From Blattamonas nauphoetae (lineage: Eukaryota; Preaxostyla; Oxymonadida), in assembly GCA_033064195.1 (NCBI GenBank), contig JARBJD010000001.1, forward strand, positions 558,001-622,000: DNA of 64,000 nt. Direction: 5' to 3'. Position numbers and translations under genes: made by a program. A model generated the notes under the pieces. That model ran no database searches and was not told the DNA's origin. It worked only from the letters and a program-made list of their open reading frames with translations. Within the stretch, counting starts at the first letter, position 1. The number at the start of each line of letters is the position of its first letter. Of this stretch, positions 11,821-22,678 are shown piece by piece.

Positions 11821-13396
11821 TTAAGTGATGAAGCGAGCAAGTGTATCCCTCTCAGAAAAAAATGGTTCGAGATCATCAGAACTTGAAAGAAAATTCAATG
11901 TTCCGATGGTTGCTATGTCCTTCCTCTGGAATGTCCCGGAAGAGTTTTGATTTATCTGTTTGTTGACGACGGGAGAGGGTGGCTGTATGGGTGTTGGGTT
12001 GATGGGTGGGGGTTGGACTATTGTTGGTTGGATTGGTGTTGGCGAAGGAGGAGGCGGATGAATAACCGGGATTTGCCTTTGGGCGTTCAGTCGTTTGATG
12101 AACGAAGGTGGGGGCTCAGGTTTTTGACCTCACAGAAATGAGAAAGGGTTGGTCATACGAGTGAAATCGTTCATAAGGAAGGCGTACTGTTCCCAGGTCA
12201 GACTCGGAATGGGCGTATTCCACATACTCTGGAAACAAGGTTGATGGAGAGCGTTTTCAGCTGTAAGGCGGTACTTGGGGTCGTAGGAGAGAAGCTGAGA
12301 GATGAGGATCTGGAAGTCTTGTGGGATTCCTAACCCTATATCAAATGGTTTTGGGCCACGTTGAACAGATCTAGCAAAGTTGAGGAAAGTGGAGAAAAAA
12401 CTCAAAGAATTTCTTGTTGGTTGAGATGTCGAATGGGTGGCTGATGGAGTGAGAAGTGAGAGAGAAGACCATCCAGCTAGAAATTCGTAGAGTGTCACGC
12501 CAAGCGCCCAACAATCCACTGTTAGACCATATTCTTCTTCACCCCAATATGCTTCTGGTGCCTGGATGAGATGAAAAAATGAGTGAATCTGAAACCATGT
12601 AAATTGGAGTTCTGAAAAATAAAACAAAAGAAAACGATACCCACATTGCGTTTTTGTCATAATATCAGAGTTTGATTGATTTTGGTTTCTTCGGTCTGTG
12701 GATGTCAACTGTTTCGACAGACCAAAATCAGATATCTTCACAAAAACGAGATCTTTTGAATAATCATAGTGAAAAAGAATATTGTCTGGCTTAATGTCTC
12801 TGGGAAAAATTGTTGAAAAGGAAAAAAAACCGATGGATAAGGCCAGAACGATGCATGACCGATAGACCACCAACTACATGGGATGAAAACAAGAGAACAA
12901 TACGAAGTTGATAGGCAATGGAGAGAACAAGGCTAGGGTTCATTTTTGGTGTTTGTTTATTGGCTTCTTTTAAGTCCTATGAAAAAATAAGGGAACGACT
13001 CTCAGACATTAAGATTCGCATAGTCCATCACAAATAAGGTGTTGGATCCAATTTCCACGCATTCCAGGAAATTTACAAGATAATTACTTGTCATTCCTTG
13101 TCTAGAGGAACTAGATGGAACGAAGGAGAGACTGTGCAAGGAATGTTCCAGCTGTTGACTCACCGATCGAAACCAGTTTAGTTGGAACGATTTTGGCTGC
13201 ATAAAATTCATCATCTTTCACCACTCGATAAACTCTATTAATTTGAGCGGTGAATAACAAAGATACTTCCCGAATTGTCCTTGTCCTGAACCGGTCAATG
13301 AAACGTCGGCAAACCTAAATAACGGGGATTGAAGTAGCCACGTTGTCTAAGGATTTCATCATCTGACATATAGGGTGAATATGGTGAGGAAGCCAT
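11821..13396 (-). CDS. Serine/threonine protein kinase, 406 aa, 11 tiny introns
   Basis: All landmarks of an active eukaryotic protein kinase appear once the introns are removed. These are glycine loop GQGQFGKV, lysine in YAAKIV, catalytic loop HRSGLIHRDIKPDN, ISDFGLSK, QCGTPIYMAPEA, and VDCWALGVTLYEFLAG with the usual dP.yRlTa.nAL motif. The introns are 13286-13314, 13235-13266, 13152-13173, 12977-13007, 12874-12903, 12800-12830, 12611-12639, 12562-12595, 12441-12469, 12371-12401 and 12077-12133. Ten are 22-34 nt and one is 57 nt. The exons sum to exactly 407 codons. The last intron contains the in-frame TGA that would otherwise end the protein after NPFSFL. Splicing adds a Pro-rich linker (PPPPSPTP, PPINPTPIQPP) and a tail ending DTLARFIT. 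The kinase fold and the APE-region sequence suggest a CAMK/CHK-like group, but the subfamily and substrate are unknown. Confidence 0.9.
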
Positions 13397-13502
13397 GGAT
13401 TAAGTAGTGAAGAAAAAAATGTGGTCTCAAAAAGTGTGCTGAATGATTTGACAAATCAAATGACGCAATTTTAACATTTGTGGAGTGAATTGTCTCATAA
13501 AA

Positions 13503-14936
13503 TTAACGTTTTTTTGTTGATTTTGATGTTGACTTCGAGCTTGTTTGTTTTGATTTCGGTGTTTGCACAATTTCATCGTCATCATCATCGTCATCTTCAT
13601 CATCATCGTAATCATACTCATCATCGTCGTCAAACTGGTCATCATCGTCATCATCATCTTCTTCCATTTCTCTTTCGCTCAGTTTCTTCAATTTCTCTTC
13701 TTTCTGTTTAACTTCGTCCTTCTTGTTCTTATACTGTGATTTCGCTCTTTCCTCCTTCTTCTTTTCTCTCTCGGTCTTCTTGTCATCTTCTGCACCTTGT
13801 TTTTCTGCCCGCTTGTACGGGAACCATGTGACTTGGAGATATGCTCGATACTCAGCAATATCCGTTCCAACAAAAATCTTGTCAAACATACTTCCACATT
13901 CTTGCTGGTAGAGATCAAATCCAATATATCTGATCTTCTGGAATGCGTATGTCGGCTTCTCTTTTTCGAAGTCAGGGTTTGTAATCATTGGTGGTTCCCA
14001 TTCACCACGATATTCGGGGTTGGGGATAATTCGGGGGAACCATGTTCCTTTGTACTTAGGATTTGGAATACGTCGAGGCTTCCATTCACCTTGAGTGGTC
14101 GAATTCCAGTCATCTGGTTTGACATCTGTTGGGTCGTCAATGACCATTGGTTGATCCCAATCAGCTGGTTTGCGTTCAGTTGGATCATAAATTTCTGGTT
14201 CATCACACCACCAGTCTGGTTTCTTTGCGTTTGGGTCAGGGATAAGTCGTGGTCGAATATGATCGAATTCATCCTCAAGATTACCTTTTCTTTCAAGAAT
14301 ATCATCAAGATGAATCTCATAAGTCCAATCGGGGTGGATGATCAGAGTGTGGAGGTGAGGTTCTTCGTTGTGTGGGACGGCATGATTTGATCTCATCTCA
14401 AAGTTCATGTTGCGATATCGAAAGACTGTTCTTAACATGTCATTTCCTCTTCCATTGAAATCAGCACCAAACATGAGGTACCATGGAGTATCTCTGTTCA
14501 GCATCGTCTGGTCAATTCCATCTGGGAACAGTTTTAGGTAGGCACTTTGAACAGCCCATTCGCCTTCGTTCTTGTACGTGTAAGCAATAATGAGATCTTT
14601 TCCTTCGTTGGAAAATGTTCGCCCGAGATCCGCACTAATGTGGTAATTCTTTTTCTCTTCTGTCGTGTATAGAACATGATCGATCTCCTTTTTGGCATAA
14701 TGCTTTGGTAATTTCCACCCCCACTTTCCTTGTGTTCCTTCCTTATCATAATAATGCCCCTCAACCCACCGATTTTTCCATCCATCTGAATTAAGGAAGA
14801 AAGAGCGTGGAGAGACGAAAAAATATTAAATTGGAGAATTCCTCGAAAAGAAAAGTGTCATACAGTCAAATTCTTCCGTGAAAATGACTTCACATGTTTG
14901 AAAAGAGATCAAAACAAATGGTAAGAGAGAGAACAT
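13503..14936 (-). CDS. Calreticulin/calnexin-family ER chaperone, unusual C-terminus
   Basis: Two exons (intron 14786-14863, 78 nt) give 451 aa. The N-terminus MFSLLPFVLISFQTCEV looks like a signal peptide and is followed by an EEF..GWKNRWVEG segment typical of the family. The lectin-like domain contains SADLGRTFSNEGKDLIIAYT and YLMFGADF. The P-domain carries the paired repeats: IPDPNAKKPDWW, YDPTERKPADWDQP, DDPTDVKPDDW, then GEWKPRRIPNPKYKGTW and GEWEPPMITNPDF. A Lys/Glu helix and an Asp-rich stretch follow, as in calreticulin's Ca-binding C-domain. Oddities: the protein ends STSKSTKKR with no KDEL/HDEL and no membrane helix. The cysteine of the usual CGGGYVKL motif is replaced (VQSAYLKL). 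Family membership is secure. Glycan binding and the mode of ER retention are open. Confidence 0.9.
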
Positions 14937-17900
14937 GGTTGTTTTGATTTCGATCAACCCTTCATTTTTCATTCTCATGTTCACATCTCTTCAGGATGAT
15001 GATACATTCTTTACAGAGGCATTTTCTCAGTGCCTTGAACTTTCGGACATCGATCAGTCGATAGATTTCATTTTAACACGCTTCTCGGAGCGATTCCCTC
15101 CTGATATTTCATCGTATAGCCAATCACAGAAGGATCGCCTTCATCTGGCATTTAAGCGATATATTATGAATGTAAAGATGAATTCATCCATAGATGCTCT
15201 GAGGCATTTTTCGGCGTTCATGTTTCAAGCAGCTAAGCGAGAAATTATCCCAATCGAACTCTGTTTTGATCTAATCTCTGTATCTTCTTGTTTATTCTCT
15301 CATTAGCTCACCACTCTTCATCCTTCCTTTTTCTCGATGTCTTGGAACAAAGAACCTTTACCAACTTCATCCTGACCCACAACAGATATTTTCACTCCTG
15401 GAAGACCATGCATCCCTTATACAACAAATTTTCCAAGAGAAATCTGGAAATTCGAACTCATTCAATCTTCCTTTGCTGAGATGTTGTACATATGTTTGCA
15501 ATAGACTCGGACCAGTTATCACCGGCCGTGTCTCTCTCCTCCTCTCATCTATTATCTCTCCCGACCATCGTTCTGCTGTAAACCAAAATGGATGTTATAA
15601 CACTGATATCAAGACGTACATTGATGATGATAATTTTATTCATGAAGATCCGGACTCACCATCTCACTCATCTGTGGAAGGGCCACAACCTCCAACAACA
15701 TTGACGAATGACGACTATCAACGATTTTGGTCTCTCCAAAAATACTTCTCCAATCCTCCGCTCTGTTGGAACCCGCCTCCGCCTGGGAAAAACGAACCAC
15801 AGCCAAAACTTGCTTCATTTTCTCACTCAAACTCATCTTTACGGACGTTTGCAGAGATAGCCAGACATACATTGTCACTTTTCCGGAGATTCCCAGTGAA
15901 ACAACCGCCTGTACCTTATTCTAATTCTCTACTGCACAATATCAAACAAGAACACGATCCTGACACAGAAATGCTAATTGATTCGGACAATGAAGCTAAA
16001 TGGCTTGACCATCTTGGTTTTCACAAGCACGACTTTGATGCTCTTCTAAAGCAGACAATTGAATTGAAGGATGGTATTGGGCTGATCATCAGGGAAGATC
16101 CGTCCTCACACAATGTTCCACGTCCATATTTAAGTTCTCATCACAATCTTTTATCATTATATCTCAGTGCATCGTCTGTACTTGTTCAGAAGGCCCTGTC
16201 TATTGAGCTTGGGACAGAAGCGGACAACTCAAGTCAAACACAATTCTCTCAACTAAAAGAAATGATTGAAGGGTTTACCCACGCGACTCTCACACCAACA
16301 TACCTGACGTCACACACTCTCCTCCGTTCACAGTTGGAAGATCCACATCTACGCATTACCATACTCACACAACTTTTGGTCCTTCTGCACTTCCTTGCAG
16401 AAAAGGTTTTCCGAAATGGAGTTGCTCCATCACATTGGGAGTTTAGGATGACAGTTGGAGATCGAATTGTAGATGGATCAAGCCTTTATGAATGGAAACC
16501 AAAGGACAAAGACTTGATTCAACAATTGTGGAATGAAACGATGAAATTATTTGAATCGGAGCTTCAATTAACGACTGGTGATGGAGATAAACAACTTACC
16601 ACTTTTATTCATGATGAGAGGATGCTGAAACTCTTTATTGATCCACCCTCTGTTCACACGGAACAACCAAAGGAGCAGCAGAAGGATCTTCCCAAAAAAG
16701 GAGATACTCGCCCATCAATCGTTGTCACAGCCACCGCTCTGCCATCAGTTCCTGAAACCGCCTCTCATCGACGTAGCTCCACTTTGTACAAAATGAAAGA
16801 TCTTTCTCCGTCAGCCTTTCATCTTGTGATGCTCGAATCCTTCCTTGTGCAAGAAAAGGGATGGATTGAGTGGAAGATGAAGAAATGTCAACCTTTCGCA
16901 GCTAATGAAGGGACGCAAGACAAATCTGGCAAAGAAGATCAACCAATTGTCAAAGTGAAACGAGATTCGTTCTCTCCATCGGATTTAAACACGATCAAGC
17001 GCAATCTTTGTCTGTGTCCATCTCAAATCGATTCTGAGGGTGTTGTACTGAAGGAATGGCCTCGAGATTCAGCCAGAACCCTCCTGAAGCGACTGGAAGA
17101 ACAGGAAAACCCTCGGAATGGATACGACAAAGAATACAAAGAGATGAACGACCAATGCCGAGCATGGATCTTGGCTCGAAAAATGTTCAGTGACTCGACC
17201 TATGTTGGAGGGCGGGTCCGATCGCATTTCACTGCAGAGGGGAAGGAAATTCGTGTTGAGGTGGAGGAGGGGGACGAGGAAGAGACAAACGAGACGATTG
17301 ATTTCTATCAGCGGTTCTTGCAGTTGAAAGGAATGCCACACGAACGGTTTGTGAAGACGATTCGGAGAGTTGATCCTGTTGAAGAGGCAAGGCGTGAAGA
17401 GGAAGAACGAATCAGGAAGGAGGATGAAGAGAGACAACGAAAGGAAGATGAAGAGAGGAAACAAAAGGAAGAAGAAGAGAGGTTGAAACTCGAAGCCGAG
17501 GAATCATTGAGACGAGCTGAGGAGGAGAAAGCGATTCAAGCGGAGGAAGAAAAGATGCGCAGGGAGGAAGCACAGAAGCAGATTGAAGAAGATGAAGCGA
17601 AAAAGAAAGAAGAAAGTGGAGTAACCAGACAACTCAACCAGGAACAAGACATGAAACAAACACAAGAGCAGCAAGAATCCAACACAAAAGACACTGAACA
17701 GCGTGAAAATGGAGAACTTGATGCTCAAGAACCTCCTCCGGAAACTGAAGCATCTGTGGAAGCTCAGCAAGAAGCACCGGACTCGGAAGAGAAAGATTAC
17801 GAACCGTTTCCAAAAGAGGAAGAGGTTATGTTGAAAGATGAAGAGCCGCAGACTTTGGAAGACGAAGAGAAGAGGAGCATTGAAAGTTCAGACCAAGAAG

Positions 17901-18235
17901 TTGAAGAAGGAATGGTGAAAGATGAGGAGACAGGCGAGGAAGCGAAACTCGAAAAAGAAACACCAAAAACTGAAAAAGAGAACAAAAAGAAAAAGAAACC
18001 AGAAAAGAAGATTGAGGCAGAGAAGAAGAAGGACAGCAAACAAGTTGAACCAAAAGAAGAAGGGGAGGAAAGCGACAAGGAACCAGAAACACAAAAGAAG
18101 CCAACCTCGACACCTCGAGGAACACCGAAGGTCGAATCGAGGAGTAAGAGCGTGGAGAAGGATCAGGGAAAACAGGCCCAAAAGAGACAACCCACGAGAC
18201 AGGCAAAGAAAACGCCACCAATGCGGCCGAGATGA
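14918..18235 (+). CDS. THOC1: THO complex subunit 1 (HPR1) with long charged tail
   Basis: THOC1/Hpr1 acts in the nuclear THO/TREX complex that couples transcription to mRNA packaging and export. Family hallmarks seen are DYQRFWSLQKYFSNPPLCW, DPHLRITILTQLLVLLHFL, LLRCCTYVCNRLGPVITGRV and a late YDKEYKEMNDQCRAWILAR. The N-terminal part (DDDTFFTEAFSQCLEL) is joined to an ATG at 14918 by a 74-nt intron starting GTAAGA (14921-14994). An alternative start is the ATG at 14935. Splicing between about 15260 and 15390 is not resolved, because several phase-compatible intron choices exist. The large exon runs on to 18235. Beyond the conserved core, the last ~300 residues are a Glu/Lys/Arg-rich coiled tail ending in a basic TPPMRPR. 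The first exon lies antisense within the calreticulin gene's first exon. Confidence 0.82.
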
Positions 18236-18345
18236 TTTTGAAAGATTCATTTGTCTTGTTTATGCAAAAATAGCGTCCAGAATCAAGTAAGAGCTTAGGA
18301 AATGAAGATGTGAAATGTTTCAAAACTGAAGAATGCTCCAAACAC

Positions 18346-19531
18346 TCACGGGGCAGGAGGTTTGAAGAGGTCGAAGAAAGACATTGGCCGTTCCTCTTCT
18401 TCCACTGGCTTTATAGGTCTGTGTTGATCATCCATTTTCTCTTCCTCTTTCTGTTCTAATTGCTGCTCAACTGCTTCGTCTTCATCGTCATCGTCGTTGA
18501 TGATTCGTTTGTTGTGGGTGATCGAAGTTTTGTCGACTGTTTCGTCGTCTGGTTCCATCCATGCTTGAGAATCGTCTCCTTCCTCGCTGTCATCATGAAC
18601 AAGAACACGATTGCTTGCTGAAAGTTCTGCCAATTTCTGTTTTTCCAGCTCTGCAAGTTCAGCTTCTCGTTTCGTCATCGCTTCAAGACGGTCCTTCTCC
18701 ATCTGCCTTTCAATAAGTTCAATTTCCGCTAACCTTGTTTGTTTCTCTTGCTTGACATTGTCTCGAATTGTTTGCATATTTCTAATGGATTCTCGAATCT
18801 GTTCAACTGAACAGCGATCTTGTGGAATAAATAGGAGGATAATCCAGACGATTAAGGGCAGCATTGATTAAATCATGATTTACTCTGTCTTCGTGATGAA
18901 ATTTTCGTTTTAACTGTGTTACTGACCGTTCTGGGAACAGCTTGTTGATTAAGTCAAAGTTTGACCCGAATTGTGACAGTAGTTCATAAAATCGGACAGT
19001 TTCGTTTTCAGACCAGTTCTTTGTTGCTTCTCTTTTGAGGTGAGCATGCGAGGTCAAGTGATGTTCTTCCTCCATTGCATACTGGAGATCCATTCGTTGG
19101 CCAGCGGCATTTGGTGTCCCTACAGATGGAACATGATCCACTTCTATCCTTCCATCAACGATTCGAATTGAGGGTGCTGGTGTTTGAGTTCGTTGAGGGT
19201 CCGCTTGGACAAAAGTTTTGGCTAGTGTTGATCCTGGGATATGGAGTGGCGTAAGACGATCCGTTGATCTATCATCATTTGTTGTTGCACTATTTGATGA
19301 TTCGGTTCGTTTTAGTTTCTGGATGGTGAGAAGGTGTTGTGCATATCGTGATGTTGGATTCTCTGTTGGTAGTGTCTTAAGGAGCTGATTAATAGGTATC
19401 TGCTTGCGATTTTTCTCTTCATATTCCTCGCCAGTATCTTCTTCTCCAGGTGGCCGAGGTGGATGTACCTGGATGTCGAAGAACGATGTCATCGAATTAA
19501 ATGGAGGGTCGATCTCGACACATCTCGTCAT
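18346..19531 (-). CDS. BDP1: TFIIIB subunit BDP1 (SANT/Myb domain)
   Basis: BDP1 (TFIIIB'') is the SANT-domain subunit of the RNA polymerase III initiation factor. Two exons with a 31-nt intron (18819-18849) sum to exactly 385 codons. The signature is the segment APSIRIVDGRIEVD, followed by KREATKNWSENETVRFYELL, FGSNFDLINKLFPERS and LKRKFHHEDRVNHDLIN. This matches the extended SANT domain of BDP1. Exon 2 continues with a long helix (EQIRESIRNMQTIRDNV, Lys/Glu-rich) and an acidic tail ending SFFDLFKPPAP. The start is taken at 19531, and an internal Met (MTSFFDIQVHPP) is possible. The protein is shorter than animal BDP1, which is normal for protists. Confidence 0.85.
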
Positions 19532-19694
19532 CTATGTGAACACAGAGCGATTTTGGTTGGTAGTGAAACAATATACCGAACAAGAACAATTGGAAAAAGA
19601 CAAAGCTGCAAGTGAAATTGATGTTCGAACACACTTCGAGACAAATCCCTGATGTAAAAAATGAAAATGCATGCTCAAAAGGTAATTTCATTCA

Positions 19695-20861
19695 TCAAGT
19701 CGGTGATTTCCGATGAGAAAGATATGGGACAGTTCGGAGAGCTCTTTCAGTCAGAGCAAATTCTGGATTAATCTGTTGATGGATGTCTGGAAAATGCATG
19801 AGACTTAAACCCGCTATTCCGAAGTTAGTGTGATATACATCAGCAACATTGTCTGGAGAATCAGCAATTCCTCCCTTTTCATCGTCTTGGCTTTTGAGAA
19901 TGAACCGAATGAGAGCCTCTGTCGAAATTGCTTCTGTTGCATTCAAAGCGGCAATTGCGGACAAATTCCACCAAGAATAACAAACATCTGGATCCTTTTC
20001 AGGGCGTCCACACAAACCACCGCTCTCTGTTTGCCTTTCACAGAGCCACCAGATCAATTTGTCTTTCTCAATGACATCCATCCGATTGAGATGAATAAGT
20101 GATCCAACACAACAGAATACTGGAAATATGAACGATTATTGAGAGCATACTTTGGCCACCATGAGATTCAGAGCCAGGAACTTGCCCAAAAGCACCATCC
20201 CAATTTCGGCATCTAGCGAAGAGGTAAAAGCGGGAAAATTAATACTCTTTAATGAACGATGCAGCTTTATCAACATTTATTTTTGTGATGGAGTCAAATA
20301 AAGAGAGTACGAGTGTGGCACAGAGAGAAAATCTCGTATCCACTTCACCGTATCGATCTCCTGTGAAAGACCCATCCTCCTTCTGGAGAGAAGCGATAAC
20401 TTCAAGAAAGATGGTGGAGGAAGGGAGCACACATTCTACAATCTTGTCTTTGTCTAATTCGTGGATGAATCCAAGAATAGCTGAAATCTAAAAAGATGAA
20501 ATGCTGAAGGAATAAGATACTTGAACAGCAGAACATGTTGTGAGAATGTGAGAATCATGATTTTTTGCTCCACCAAAGCCACCTAGTGATTGAGGAGAAG
20601 AAAGCACTGACTAAAGAACAAACCATCATCGTTGAAGCACGAAAAAACGAATTCACGTATAAAATCACGTTGTTCGTCTTGAGGCAACGCATCCAGGAGA
20701 TCAAGGGCAGAAAGGGCCCAGTAGAGACCATTCATTTTCAGATGTTCTGCGAGGACATTTGTGACATGTCCTTGTGCCTAGGGACGAAAAAATGTTATGA
20801 AAGGTAATTATACATCTAGAAGAGAGGTAATGAAGTTGATGTGCTTCTCCTTGTAGAACAT
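19695..20861 (-). CDS. RABGGTB: Rab geranylgeranyltransferase beta subunit
   Basis: This is the catalytic beta subunit of type II protein geranylgeranyltransferase, which prenylates Rab GTPases delivered by REP. The start MFYKEKHINFITSLLD aligns with the LEKHADYIASY start region of the family. HLKMNGLYWALSALDLL, LQKEDGSFTGDRYGEVDTRF, DGAFGQVPGSESHGGQIFCC, DKLIWWLCERQTESGGLCGR, PDVCYSWW and HTNFGIAGLSL follow. The DVC and H residues fit the zinc ligands known from the family. Several introns of about 29-36 nt interrupt it, for example just after TSLLD, after FIKE and after ESHGGQ. Exact borders near 20700-20560 are approximate. The gene is head-to-head with neuroguidin, with only 25 bp between start codons. 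Confidence 0.9.
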
Positions 20862-20886
20862 CAAACTGATCGGTCCATGAAGAAAA
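20862..20886. promoter_or_regulatory. 25-bp divergent spacer between RABGGTB and NGDN start codons
   Basis: The RABGGTB ATG (minus strand, A at 20861) and the neuroguidin ATG (plus strand, 20887) are separated by 25 bp. Both starts are supported by homology at the very N-terminus. Transcription starts and at least part of each promoter must therefore lie in this spacer or inside the opposing gene. I see no named motif in it. Confidence 0.5.
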
Positions 20887-22473
20887 ATGACTTCAATCCC
20901 CGATGACGAACGGGAAATGATTCGGGTTCTTTCATCGTTTTCATCAGAAATAGAAACACTTTTACCAAAAATCGCACGTGTAAAAAGGTTTTTGATATTT
21001 GCTAACCTCTTAAACTGCTATACAACCAACCTCCCTCTGTTCTCATTATAGTAATCCTGTTGGTGCTGGAAAAGGTTTTACTTTCCTCGATGCAAAGAAT
21101 GTGGCAATGTCCAACTATCTTGTACTCATGGCACAATACATGTCATCCAAAATTGCTGGTGATGACCTAACCACCCTCCAGGACAGTCTTGTGTTACCAC
21201 TCGTTGAACAACGTGTCATTACGGAAAAGATTGACACGTTGGACTCCAAGTATGAGCATCAAATCGATAAAATGATGAAAATTGCAAAGAGTGGACGAGC
21301 ATCATCAACCTCATCGTCGATTCTCCGTTTTCGACCACAACCGTCGCAAATGATATCAAAACTCGAATCATCATCTAGTCTTTCATCCCTTTTCTCGTGT
21401 TTACATTATGTTTTGATGCGTAGATACACAGGAAAATGACAATCGAGGCAAGCCTGAAGCATATAAACCACCAAAGATTCGTCAACACGAAATGCCAACC
21501 CGTCTCGGTATGTCTTTTCTCCTCTTTATCCATTCATCATTGATATGTTGTCATCCTTTCCAGATCGCGAACAAGAAAGGCGAGAGAAACTTCTTCAAAA
21601 CAGACTTTCGAATAGCCGTGTTGTCAATGAACTCAGAGCTGAAATCGAGGATGTTTGACCACTTTCTCCATTCTTCTTTCAGCTACCCGACCGAGAACTC
21701 TCTCTTGCTGACGAAAGACAAATGTTAATGACAGACGCTCAGCAACGGAGACTGAAAGAACTCCAGGAGTTTGAAGAAGAAAATTATAAGCGTGCATCAT
21801 TGAGTAAGAAACAAAAGAAGGTTTGTCGTGTTCTTTCGTATCTCCCGTCATTTCCTTGGTTGGCAGGATCTAAACCTCCTCGACGGTTCATCCAAGCTTT
21901 CAACAGATCTTCATCGATTCCCAACAGCTGAAAGAGAGTTGCAAAGTATCTTGGATGATGTCGAACAGATTGACAGGATGCTCAAACAGACAATCGGAAC
22001 GGGAGGCCAAAAGCCAACATTCTCTGATGGTTTGGGATTGGATGAAAGCAATTCTGACATTTCTGTATCTGAAATTGATGCGGATATATACGGTGTTGGT
22101 GAAGATGATGGGGTTGAAGACAGTATCGATGAAGAAATCATGCCAACAAGAACGGTGTGTCTTTTTGCTCATTTTATAAATTTTGTGATGCACTAACTGT
22201 TTCTTCATGCAACAGAATCGAAGATCAGAGAAACTCGTAATGTCAGATGGTGAAGAAAGCTCCATCGAAGATGACATCAGCAGGCCCTCAAGATCCATCC
22301 AAAAACAAAAGAGAACTCACAGCCATCAATCAAAACGAGATAAGGTTGTCCAGAGGAGAAAGGAGAAGAAGGAATTTGGGAAAAAAGGAAAACCAAAACG
22401 GCACAACTCTCTCGGCTCCTTGGGGGTCTCCTGGTCCAATGATTATCGGCAAGGAAAGCGCCATAAACATTGA
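20887..22473 (+). CDS. NGDN: Neuroguidin / Lcp5 (Sas10/Utp3/C1D family)
   Basis: Neuroguidin/Lcp5 is a small-subunit processome protein needed for 18S rRNA maturation. Seven exons sum exactly to 428 codons. Introns are 20988-21051, 21378-21423, 21508-21563, 21653-21682, 21821-21866 and 22155-22215 (30-64 nt). The Sas10/C1D domain has GKGFTFLDAKNVAMSNYLVL, RVITEKIDTLDSKYEHQIDK and RFRPQPSQMISKLES. Then come the conserved KPPKIRQHEMP segment (compare YVPPRLVPVHY), a RVVNELRAEIED helix and NYKRASLSKKQKK. The last third is acidic and then ends in a basic nucleolar-type tail (KPKRHNSLGSL...GKRHKH). Family assignment is strong. Confidence 0.9.
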
Positions 22474-22678
22474 TGTCATTATGTCTTTCTGTGATCTTCT
22501 TGTACTCATGAGAAGATCGTGTTCTTCCTTTTCTTGAACATTTCACAGACAAGAAGAAACTTTATTCCTCTTACTCATTCACTCGTGATTGAGGTGATTG
22601 AGTCCAATTTCATTGATATTCTCAGGGAGAATCGATTTATCGCCTAAAACATAGATCCGCCCATGATATCCTGAAACC

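Noticed and set aside
12130-12873. Kinase as a pseudogene, or TGA recoded as an amino acid
   Set aside because: A consensus 57-nt intron removes the TGA, and all other breaks are likewise explained by short introns; TGA ends several other genes here.
13560-13680. CAT/ATC microsatellite-like tract
   Set aside because: It encodes the Asp-rich Ca-binding tail of the calreticulin-like protein, so the low complexity is functional coding.
15280-15472. Separate small gene between the two THOC1 ORFs
   Set aside because: IFSLLEDHASLIQQIFQEKS and LLRCCTYVCNRLG continue the THOC1 alignment, so this is an intron/exon region of the same gene.
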